From Gemmatimonadota bacterium (GTDB lineage: Bacteria > GCA-2686955): a stretch of DNA of 9,293 bases. The notes under the pieces were generated by a model. It saw only the letters and a list, made by a program, of their open reading frames with translations. It was not told the origin of the DNA and searched no databases. This document shows, in pieces, positions 1 through 6,034 of the stretch; positions within the stretch are counted from its first letter, which is position 1, and the number at the start of each line of letters is the position of its first letter. A program made the translations under genes and the position numbers. Location: NCBI GenBank assembly GCA_026991065.1, contig JALXCG010000013.1, positions 1 to 9,293 on the forward strand, read 5' to 3'.

Positions 1-1205
1 ACGACGCTTTTTCCACTCCTCTCATGCTTTTCTACTCCAGGCGAGTCGGCCGCGCCATCGGCAACGGAACCTACGTACCGATCGATGCCGGCGCGCGCAT
101 CACCGGCAAAGAACAGAGAGTGACTTTCGCCGCTCTTGCCGTGCGCACCGGCGAGACCCCGTTCGAGACCTCAGCCGGAACCCAGCTGGAAGCCCCGGCC
201 TCCTACTTCGCCCTGCGGACCAGCCTGGAGGAACGCGATTCGCGCAAGATCGGCCTGCTGGCCACCTCCCGGCAACAGTCCGGCGCCAACCACAGCGTGG
301 TCGGCCTGGATGGAGTCAGCGACCTCCCCGGAGGCTGGCGAACACTGGGACAGGTCGCGCTCAGTCAGTCCAGCGAACGCGACGACCATGACAACGGCGC
401 CGGCTATCTGAAACTATGGAAATACCAACAGAATTACCGTACATCGATCAGCTTGCGCGGCATCGGAACCGGCTTCGACGCCAACGCCATGGGTTATGTT
501 CCCTGGGTCGGCCAGACCCGCGCACACGCCAGCTTCAGTTGGACGCCTCGCGCACCTGACCACGGCATTCGCCGAACCAGCATCGGTCCATCAGCAAGCT
601 TCTACCGGGTCGAAGGCGACCCCGAGTGGTCCTACGCGATCCAGCCGCTGGCACTGGACATGAGCTTGACGGACGGGGGATTCGGCGCATCCGCAACGTT
701 GTTCTCCGAGTACTACGCCGGCGAAACCTTTCGCGGCCGTTCCTGGCACCTGGCCGCGTACACTTCCTCCTCAAAACCTGTCTGGATCTCGCCCGCTGTC
801 GGCGGGGGGAAAGATGTCGACTACAACCGGGGCGAACTGATTCGCAACACCTGGATCCAGGTCCCCGCCGGCATGCGGTTGGGGTCCCACCTCACAACCG
901 GCGCCACCTATTTCCAGCGCTGGGAGAAACACCCAACCGACCCGGCCAACGTAACCGTGTCTTTTGGTCGGTTTGACACAACGCTCAATTTCACCAACAA
1001 CATTGCGCTCTATTTCCAGCTCCAGGGAGTCGACTACTCTTTTTGGTCCGGCCCCTGGAAAGAGCGCGTGGATTTCGACATGAACACTCTGGTGGCCATC
1101 CAGGAGGGCGGGGTTCGGATCTACGTCGGCTGGAACAGCTTCGGCACCTGGAATCGCAATGAGAAATCGCGCATCGTCAAGGTGTCCTACCTGGGGCGTT
1201 TCTAG
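1..1205 (+). CDS. DUF5916 outer-membrane beta-barrel protein, C-terminal part (5' end outside window)
   Basis: The frame is open from the first base of the window, so the ATG at 24 is probably internal and the true start lies upstream. About 400 residues are present. The stretch right at the edge, 'LMLFYSRRVGR' followed by 'VPIDAGARITGK', matches the (F/L)FYSRRIGR...PI.GGAK(L/I)TGK core of DUF5916 proteins. In that family an N-terminal CBM9-like domain precedes a C-terminal outer-membrane barrel; the CBM9-like part would lie outside this window. The remainder shows alternating polar/aromatic strands (many W, Y, F) and no transmembrane helices. It ends in phenylalanine ('SYLGRF'), as expected for a BAM-inserted barrel. 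The substrate is unknown; a role in uptake or surface binding is inferred only from the family. The TAG stop shares its last base with a GTG that may start the ABC exporter gene, suggesting one transcript. Confidence 0.8.
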   Translation, partial: DAFSTPLMLFYSRRVGRAIGNGTYVPIDAGARITGKEQRVTFAALAVRTGETPFETSAGTQLEAPASYFALRTSLEERDSRKIGLLATSRQQSGANHSVVGLDGVSDLPGGWRTLGQVALSQSSERDDHDNGAGYLKLWKYQQNYRTSISLRGIGTGFDANAMGYVPWVGQTRAHASFSWTPRAPDHGIRRTSIGPSASFYRVEGDPEWSYAIQPLALDMSLTDGGFGASATLFSEYYAGETFRGRSWHLAAYTSSSKPVWISPAVGGGKDVDYNRGELIRNTWIQVPAGMRLGSHLTTGATYFQRWEKHPTDPANVTVSFGRFDTTLNFTNNIALYFQLQGVDYSFWSGPWKERVDFDMNTLVAIQEGGVRIYVGWNSFGTWNRNEKSRIVKVSYLGRF

Positions 1206-2992
1206 TGCGTCCGAGGGCCGGCCGCATTGTGCCACGCATGGCGATGAGTCCCGCAACCCGGGCCGGCGCCGAACTGCTGTGGGCCGCCATGTGGAAGCAA
1301 CGCCGCCTGGCGCTCGGCGCGGGGTTTCTGCTCGCTTTTTCCACCTCGCTGCGGCTGCCCATGCCGCTGGCGACGCGCTACATCATCGATCGCCTGCTTC
1401 TCGGGAACCCGATCAATGCCGCTGCGCGACTGGATCTGGTGGCCGGCGCGCTGGCCGCCGCGCTCCTGCTGCAGATCGGGCTGACATTCACAACCGGGTG
1501 GTGGTTCGCGCTCTTTTCAGAGCGCGTCATCGGCGCACTCAAGCGCAGCCTCATGCAGGTGCTGCTGGCGGCCCAGCCTTCGCAACTCCGGGATCGGGGC
1601 GCGGGCTATCTGCAGGCGCGCATCCTGGCGGATGTGGAGAGCCTGAACGCGCTCATGGCCGCCACCGGCATGCGCCTCGCGCGCGACCTCTGCACACTGG
1701 TGGCCGGCGTGGGCATGCTCTTCTATCTGGAGCCGTACCTGGCGCTCATCTCGCTTGCCGCGGTTCTTCCCTTTGCTGTGTGGCAGCAGCGGCTTGGGCG
1801 CCGCATTCGCGGCCTGGCCACACGCTCCCAGGAGGCTCACGCACAACTTCGCGGCACCACACAGGAGCTGCTGGCATCACTCATACCATTGCAAGCGCTC
1901 GGGCTGGAGCCGGTCGCCGATGCCCGGATGGCCGCGGCCGTTGCGGCGGTCATCAAGGCCCGGCTGCGCTATCAACGTCTCTCGTTGGCGATCAATGTCG
2001 CCATCGGCCTGGGCATGAGCAGCGGCCCCCTGATCGCCCTCTGGTATGCCGGCCATGAGATCCTGGCGGGACGCCTGACCCTGGGCACGTGGATCGCATT
2101 CAACACGTTCTTGGTATTCACGTTTGCCCCGGTCGGCACACTCCTCAATCTGCACGTGACGATACAAACTGCGCTCGCCTCCCTGAAGCGGGTCGGCGAG
2201 ATCCACCGGCTGGAGCCGCAGGCGGACCATTATGGGCACCAACCATGGCCGGAACCCACCGGCCCCGCCGTCCGGATCCGGGATCTCGTCTTTGGCTACG
2301 AGAAAGACTCGGAAGTCCTCCGCGGGGTTTCTCTGGAGATTGACCACGGGGAAACCGTCGCCATCGTCGGTCCCTCCGGGTGCGGCAAATCGACTCTCGC
2401 GGCGCTTCTCGTTGGGCTCCACCGCCCGACATCGGGAATGATCACAATCCACGGAGTTCCGCTGCAACAGATCCATCTGGGTGAGATTCGCGCGCATATC
2501 GATCTGGCCGTGCAGGAGGCACTGGTCCTTTCCGGGTCGCTCGCGGAGAACATCGCCCTGGGGTGCCCTGCGGCATCCGCCCCGGAGTTGCGGGAAGCCG
2601 CCCGGATGACCGGAGCGGAAGCGATCGACGTGGAGTTGCGTGAGCGGGGAACGGGCGTCATCGAGGAGCGCGGGCGCAACCTTTCCGGCGGCCAACGGCA
2701 GCGCATCGCGCTGGCGCGCGCCGCGCTGCGCGACCGCGACATTCTGATTCTCGACGAAGCCACCGCCCACCTGGATGCCACGTCGGAGGAGCAGGTTCGC
2801 GAGAGTCTCCTCGCCGCAAGACGGGGCAAAACAACGATCCTGATCGCGCATCGCCTGGCCAACTTGTGTGCCGTCGATCGGGTGGTGTTCATGGAGCGTG
2901 GCAAAATCCGCGGTGATGGAACCCACCAGGAGCTGGTGGCAAGCCTGCCCGCCTACGCCGAGCTGGTGCGCTCCTATTCGACCATCGCGTGA
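1205..2992 (+). CDS. ABC exporter half-transporter (fused permease and ATPase, MsbA/MdlB-like)
   Basis: This is a complete 595-residue type IV (exporter-type) half-transporter, the usual length for the family; it would work as a homo- or heterodimer in the inner membrane. Hydrophobic segments lie at roughly residues 36-55, 77-103, 161-196 (two helices), 262-284 and 296-317. The nucleotide-binding domain follows: A-loop Tyr365, Walker A GPSGCGKST at 389-397, Q-loop Gln437, signature LSGGQ at 493-497, Walker B ILILDE at 513-518 with catalytic Glu518, and H-loop His549. All catalytic residues are present, so it should be active. The substrate cannot be read from sequence. The start is uncertain: GTG at 1205 overlaps the preceding TAG by one base, while ATGs at 1238 and 1244 also give an intact first helix; none has a strong Shine-Dalgarno. 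The tight junction suggests co-transcription with the DUF5916 gene. Confidence 0.93.
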   Translation: MRPRAGRIVPRMAMSPATRAGAELLWAAMWKQRRLALGAGFLLAFSTSLRLPMPLATRYIIDRLLLGNPINAAARLDLVAGALAAALLLQIGLTFTTGWWFALFSERVIGALKRSLMQVLLAAQPSQLRDRGAGYLQARILADVESLNALMAATGMRLARDLCTLVAGVGMLFYLEPYLALISLAAVLPFAVWQQRLGRRIRGLATRSQEAHAQLRGTTQELLASLIPLQALGLEPVADARMAAAVAAVIKARLRYQRLSLAINVAIGLGMSSGPLIALWYAGHEILAGRLTLGTWIAFNTFLVFTFAPVGTLLNLHVTIQTALASLKRVGEIHRLEPQADHYGHQPWPEPTGPAVRIRDLVFGYEKDSEVLRGVSLEIDHGETVAIVGPSGCGKSTLAALLVGLHRPTSGMITIHGVPLQQIHLGEIRAHIDLAVQEALVLSGSLAENIALGCPAASAPELREAARMTGAEAIDVELRERGTGVIEERGRNLSGGQRQRIALARAALRDRDILILDEATAHLDATSEEQVRESLLAARRGKTTILIAHRLANLCAVDRVVFMERGKIRGDGTHQELVASLPAYAELVRSYSTIA

Positions 2993-3147
2993 TGCGGCGG
3001 CGGAGATCCCGCCCCCCTTGATCGCCTCCCGCGCAAAGCGCATGCTCACCAAGCAGACCTCCCTCCCAAGCCGTGTCCGCGCCCGCTCCCGGCGGGCAGT
3101 GAGCGCCGGTTCAGGGCAAGAAGCACGGCACCAGCTAATCCCGAACC

Positions 3148-3152
3148 AGGAG
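3148..3152 (+). promoter_or_regulatory. Ribosome binding site that fixes the TTG start of the beta-CASP gene
   Basis: AGGAG lies five bases before the TTG at 3158. The protein from this TTG begins 'MDIRITFCGAAGNVTGS', the canonical first strand of the metallo-beta-lactamase fold, so no upstream start is needed. The 165-base gap before it (2993-3157) otherwise shows only a weak GC hairpin (3081-3086 pairing with 3092-3097) and no convincing promoter. Confidence 0.75.
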
Positions 3153-3157
3153 AACCC

Positions 3158-4594
3158 TTGGATATCCGCATCACCTTCTGCGGCGCGGCCGGCAATGTGA
3201 CCGGCTCGCGCTATCTGGTGGAAGCCAACGGGCAGGCCATCTTCATCGACTGCGGGCTTTTCCAGGAGTGGAAATTCAAGCAGCGCAACTGGGAAGCCAC
3301 CGGCGTGCCGGCCACGGAGGCCACCGCGGTGCTGCTCACGCATGGCCACCTGGATCACTGCGGGCTGCTGCCACGGCTGGTTCAGCAGGGCTTCGGCGGT
3401 TCCGTATATTGCACGGAGGCGACCGCCGACATTGCCGCAATCGTCATGGCCGACGCGGCCCACATTCAGGAAGAGGACGCCCGCTTCAAAGCCAAGCGGC
3501 ATCGGCGCGAGGGGCGCCGGGGGCGGGGGCCGGTCGAGCCGCTCTACACTACGGCGGACGCGGAGCAGGCGCGGCGCCTGCTGCGTCCCTGCGGATTCGA
3601 TGAGCAGGTCGCGGTGGGGCCGGGAATCAGCGCCCGATTCGTTTCCGCCGGCCACATTCTGGGCGCGGCGTCGATCGAGTTGCGGATCCGGCAGGGGGAA
3701 GAGGAGCGGCTGCTGCTCTTTTCCGGCGACGTGGGCTCCTGGGATATGCCGATCCTGGAAGACCCGGTCGCCCCGCGCGCGGCGGATTATCTGTGGGTGG
3801 AATCGACCTATGGCGACCGCGACCATGATCAAGAGGAGCCGGTGGCGGAGCAGTTGGCGCGGATCATCAACGACACGTGCGACGCGGGCGGCAACCTGCT
3901 CATTCCCAGCTTCGCGGTGGAGCGGGCGCAGGACCTGCTCTACCACTTGAGCGGTCTCCTCCACGCCGGGCGGATTCCACCGGTCAAAGTGTATCTGGAC
4001 AGCCCCATGGCGATCCGCGTGACCGACGTTTTCCGCCGCAACGAGAAGCTCTTCGACGCCGATGCGCGGGAGATGCTGCGGCGCGGCGACCACCCCTGCG
4101 ACTTCCCCGGCCTGACCCTCTGCCGCACGCGCCGGGAGTCGAAAGCGATCAACGAGGAGGATGCCGGGGAACGCCGCGGCGGTGGCGGGCAAGCAACCAA
4201 GGTGATCATCGCCGGCTCCGGCATGTGCACCGCCGGACGCATCAAGCATCACCTGGCACACTACATCGACCGGCCCGAAACCACCCTGCTCTTTGTCGGC
4301 TACCAGGCAAGCGGCACTTTGGGACGACGCCTGCTGAACGGCGAAAAGCAGGTGCGCCTTTTCGGCCGGGAGCGCCGGGTACGGGCACGCGTGGAAGCGC
4401 TGCATGGTCTCTCCGCTCACGCCGACCGCGGGGCGCTGCTGCGCTGGCTCTCGGCGCTGGAGACGCCGCCGCGACACATTTTCGTAACCCACGGCGAAGC
4501 CGACGCGGCGGATGCTTTCGCGCAGTCGATCCGCGAGCGCTGGGGCCATGCCGTGTCGCGACCCGACCATCTGGACCAGGTGGTACTGGATTGA
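3158..4594 (+). CDS. Beta-CASP metallo-beta-lactamase ribonuclease-like protein (CPSF73/YSH1-like family)
   Basis: A complete 478-residue cytoplasmic zinc-dependent nuclease-like protein; family members such as TTHA0252 process or degrade RNA. The metallo-beta-lactamase motifs are intact: HxHxDH at His62, His64, Asp66, His67; 'SAGHILGA' with His166; and 'FSGDVG' with Asp191. The beta-CASP cap follows, with 'WVESTYGDR' (motif A acid), 'SPMAIRVT', 'RESKAIN' and 'IIAGSGMC' at about 350-357. The C-terminal lactamase part has 'HGLSAHAD' (His416-Asp423) and 'VTHGE' with His445. The family usually reads ASGMCEGGR; here it is GSGMCTAGR, a small variation. No KH or S1 domain is visible, so it is not RNase J. 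A short Gly/Arg-rich insert precedes the SGMC motif. The TGA stop overlaps the TTG of the truncated glycoside hydrolase frame, indicating the two were once translationally coupled. Precise RNA substrate unknown. Confidence 0.93.
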   Translation: MDIRITFCGAAGNVTGSRYLVEANGQAIFIDCGLFQEWKFKQRNWEATGVPATEATAVLLTHGHLDHCGLLPRLVQQGFGGSVYCTEATADIAAIVMADAAHIQEEDARFKAKRHRREGRRGRGPVEPLYTTADAEQARRLLRPCGFDEQVAVGPGISARFVSAGHILGAASIELRIRQGEEERLLLFSGDVGSWDMPILEDPVAPRAADYLWVESTYGDRDHDQEEPVAEQLARIINDTCDAGGNLLIPSFAVERAQDLLYHLSGLLHAGRIPPVKVYLDSPMAIRVTDVFRRNEKLFDADAREMLRRGDHPCDFPGLTLCRTRRESKAINEEDAGERRGGGGQATKVIIAGSGMCTAGRIKHHLAHYIDRPETTLLFVGYQASGTLGRRLLNGEKQVRLFGRERRVRARVEALHGLSAHADRGALLRWLSALETPPRHIFVTHGEADAADAFAQSIRERWGHAVSRPDHLDQVVLD

Positions 4595-4848
4595 ACGGTC
4601 CGGCGCGGCTCACCACTCCCTGGACCGCCACGGTGGATCCCGAAGCGGTGCTGCCGGAGCACCCGCGCCCGCAACTGCGGCGACGGCGCTGGCTCTCGCT
4701 CAACGGCCTCTGGGATTACTCGATCCTGCCGCTCTCCGCTCCCGACTCCATCCGCCGCAGCAGCGCAATCTCTTCCGCCCAGATCTCCGGGTCGATTGTC
4801 TCCAGCACCAGCGGAATGCCATCGAAACGCGCGTCCCGCATTACATAG
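4591..4848 (+). pseudogene. Truncated N-terminus of a glycoside hydrolase family 2 (LacZ/COG3250-type) protein
   Basis: An 85-codon frame begins with TTG at 4591, overlapping the TGA of the beta-CASP gene (TTGA), with AGGTGG at 4578-4583 as a possible ribosome binding site. Codons 7-45 read 'LTTPWTATVDPEAVLPEHP', then '[20 protein letters not shown]'. This is the signature N-terminus of GH2 sugar hydrolases (TPW...V.P..VLPE(Y/H)PRPQ..R..W..LNGLWDYAI). Such proteins usually run to several hundred or a thousand residues. Here similarity stops near residue 45-48 (about position 4725-4735), and the rest of the frame to the TAG at 4848 is the antisense of nfo. No sugar-binding, Ig-like or TIM-barrel portion exists, so no activity is possible. 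I read it as the 5' remnant left by a deletion that joined the gene to the end of nfo. The GH2 identification is from memory of the family, not a search. Confidence 0.78.
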
Positions 4849-5582
4849 CGAAACACCTCCAGCCCCAGCTTGCCCTTGCCCAGCGAATGGTGCCGATCCA
4901 CCCGTGAGCCCAGGTCCGGCTTGGAGTCGTTGAGGTGCATCCCGCGCAGATACGCGAACCCCACCACCCGCTCGAACTCCGCGAAGGTCGCGTCGCACGC
5001 CGCCCGATCCCGCAGATCGTAGCCGGCGGTAAATGTGTGGCAAGTATCCAGGCACACGCCGATTCGCGACTTGTCCTCGACCCGGTCAATGATCGCCGCC
5101 AGGTGTTCGAATCGGTAGCCCAGGTTGCTCCCCTGCCCCGCCGTGTTCTCGATCACCGCGGTCACCCCCCGCGTGGCCTCCAGCGCCCGATTCACCGACT
5201 CGGCGATCCGCTCCAGGCACGCCTCTTCCGAGATCTTCCGCAGATGGCTGCCGGGATGAAAATTGAGCAGCTCCACGCCGAGCTGCCCGCAGCGCTCCAG
5301 CTCATCCACGAATGCCGCCCGCGAGCGCTCCAGCGCCGCCTCCTCCGGGTGCCCCAGATTGATCAAGTAGCCGTCATGCGCCAGCACCTGCCCCGGCTCG
5401 ATCCCGACCTCCTCCAGGTTCTCCCGAAACGCCGCAATCTCCGCATCGCTGTAGGGCTTCGCCACCCAGCGCCGCTGATTCTTGGTGAACATCGCGAACG
5501 CATTCGCGCCGATCTCCCGCGCGTTGAGCGGCGCATTCCGCACGCCACCCACCGTGCTCACATGAGCGCCCACATACTTCAT
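4716..5582 (-). CDS. nfo: Endonuclease IV, AP endonuclease
   Basis: A complete 288-residue protein (E. coli Nfo has 285). It cleaves 5' to abasic sites in base-excision repair, in the cytoplasm. All nine zinc ligands known from E. coli Nfo occur at identical numbers: His69, His109, Glu145, Asp179, His182, His216, Asp229, His231, Glu261. They sit in the expected contexts ('NFHPGSH', 'VIENTAGQG', '[13 protein letters not shown]', 'MHLNDSK', 'RHHSLGKG', 'VLETID'). The ATG at 5582 begins 'MKYVGAHVS', the family's usual start, with GGAAAGG (5593-5599) ten bases upstream, so the longer in-frame extension is not coding. The last residues ('SGRIE') and the TAA stop lie in DNA that reads as the glycoside hydrolase remnant on the other strand, so the native C-terminus was probably altered at the junction; the catalytic core is untouched. 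It converges with the beta-CASP/GH2 genes and diverges from the beta-helix gene. Confidence 0.96.
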   Translation of the reverse strand: MKYVGAHVSTVGGVRNAPLNAREIGANAFAMFTKNQRRWVAKPYSDAEIAAFRENLEEVGIEPGQVLAHDGYLINLGHPEEAALERSRAAFVDELERCGQLGVELLNFHPGSHLRKISEEACLERIAESVNRALEATRGVTAVIENTAGQGSNLGYRFEHLAAIIDRVEDKSRIGVCLDTCHTFTAGYDLRDRAACDATFAEFERVVGFAYLRGMHLNDSKPDLGSRVDRHHSLGKGKLGLEVFRYVMRDARFDGIPLVLETIDPEIWAEEIALLRRMESGAESGRIE

Positions 5583-5665
5583 GATCGCCCACCCTTTCCG
5601 GCCGCCGCGCCACGCCGCGCCGCGCCCTGGAACCAACCGCCAAAACCAACCGTGAAACGCTTCAT
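5579..5665 (-). CDS. Possible 28-residue leader ORF coupled to nfo
   Basis: A short minus-strand frame starts at an ATG at 5665, five bases after AGAGG (CCTCT on the plus strand at 5671-5675). It ends in a TGA that overlaps the nfo ATG as ATGA. The peptide begins '[19 protein letters not shown]' and is basic and Gly/Ala/Arg-rich. The spacing and the overlap are what one expects of a translationally coupled upstream ORF. However, the peptide matches nothing I know and GC-rich DNA yields such frames by chance. It could also be unused leader DNA. Confidence 0.25.
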   Translation of the reverse strand: MKRFTVGFGGWFQGAARRGAAAGKGGRS

Positions 5666-5777
5666 CGAAACCTCTGCCGGGAAAAAAGCCAACAACCTGC
5701 GACCAGCAACGTGCCCGCCGAATCGCTCCAGAATAGGCCGAAATCGCCGCCGCCGATACCCGCGCCCCTCCGCTGGA

Positions 5778-5807
5778 CTCACGCTGCCCGGGGAGCCCCT
5801 GCGTGAG
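5778..5807. repeat. Inverted repeat (7-bp stem) in the nfo/beta-helix spacer
   Basis: CTCACGC at 5778-5784 is perfectly complementary to GCGTGAG at 5801-5807. Within the 16-base loop a further GGG/CCC pairing (5790-5792 with 5797-5799) is possible, so the whole could fold into a longer interrupted hairpin. No T-run follows on either strand, so it is not a standard terminator. It could be an operator or a leader structure upstream of nfo, or chance. Confidence 0.45.
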
Positions 5808-5808
5808 G

Positions 5809-5829
5809 GCTTCGACCGGCCGCCGAAGC
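5809..5829. repeat. Second inverted repeat directly after the first
   Basis: GCTTCG at 5809-5814 pairs with CGAAGC at 5824-5829 around a 9-base loop. It begins one base after the preceding inverted repeat, so the two could form adjacent hairpins in a transcript from either strand. Confidence 0.4.
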
Positions 5830-5955
5830 GGCTCGCCCCCATCAGGAGCCAAGCGCTCCCACGGGCGGCGTTGCAGCGGGTTCGGCCGCGACCGATCCGG
5901 CTCCGGAAGAACGTTGCTCCGCCGGGGGAGCGGTGGCGGATGGAACGCCGCGCTC

Positions 5956-5985
5956 CTGGTGCACAGAAGAAAGGACGGTTATACT
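5956..5985 (+). promoter_or_regulatory. Candidate promoter for the beta-helix gene
   Basis: TATACT at 5980-5985 matches a sigma-70 -10 box in five of six positions and sits in the only AT-richer patch of the spacer. The expected -35 region (about 5956-5962, CTGGTGC) is a poor match. A start some seven bases downstream would give a 5' leader of about 40 bases before the ATG at 6035. If the organism's housekeeping sigma factor has a different -10/-35 preference, as in Bacteroidota, this call would not hold. Confidence 0.3.
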
Positions 5986-6019
5986 CGTGTAAATTCGCAC
6001 AAACCAGACGCCACAGTAT

Positions 6020-6026
6020 AGGAGGG
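6020..6026 (+). promoter_or_regulatory. Strong ribosome binding site of the beta-helix gene
   Basis: AGGAGGG lies eight bases before the ATG at 6035, a near-perfect Shine-Dalgarno. Together with the in-frame TAA at 5990 it fixes the start, because no other ATG or GTG lies between that stop and 6035. Confidence 0.85.
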
Positions 6027-6034
6027 ACCCCTCG

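Larger units (their letters stand above)
5583..6034. other. Divergent intergenic region between nfo and the beta-helix gene
   Basis: This 452-base stretch separates two divergently transcribed genes and should contain both promoters. It holds a possible leader ORF on the nfo side, a run of CGCGCC-type near-repeats at about 5603-5627, three inverted repeats (5778-5807, 5809-5829, 5916-5931), and a promoter-like box and ribosome binding site near the beta-helix gene. Both strands have open frames across parts of it, but none gives a recognisable protein. Base composition drops in GC only in the last ~60 bases before the beta-helix start. I see no RNA gene in it. Confidence 0.6.

Noticed and set aside
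3081-3097. GC hairpin (GCCCGC/GCGGGC) in the ABC to beta-CASP gap as a terminator.
   Set aside because: Only six pairs with a 5-base loop and no T-run after it; common by chance in this composition.
1877-4570. A minus-strand open frame of 897 codons running antisense through the ABC exporter and the beta-CASP gene.
   Set aside because: Both plus-strand genes have full sets of catalytic motifs. The antisense peptide is Gly/Arg/Ala/His-rich with no recognisable domain, and stop-poor antisense frames are expected in GC-rich coding DNA.
4716-5852. A longer nfo with about 90 extra N-terminal residues.
   Set aside because: The ATG at 5582 gives MKYVGAHVS, has a Shine-Dalgarno, and places all nine zinc ligands at E. 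coli numbering. The extension is Gly/Arg-rich and not protein-like.
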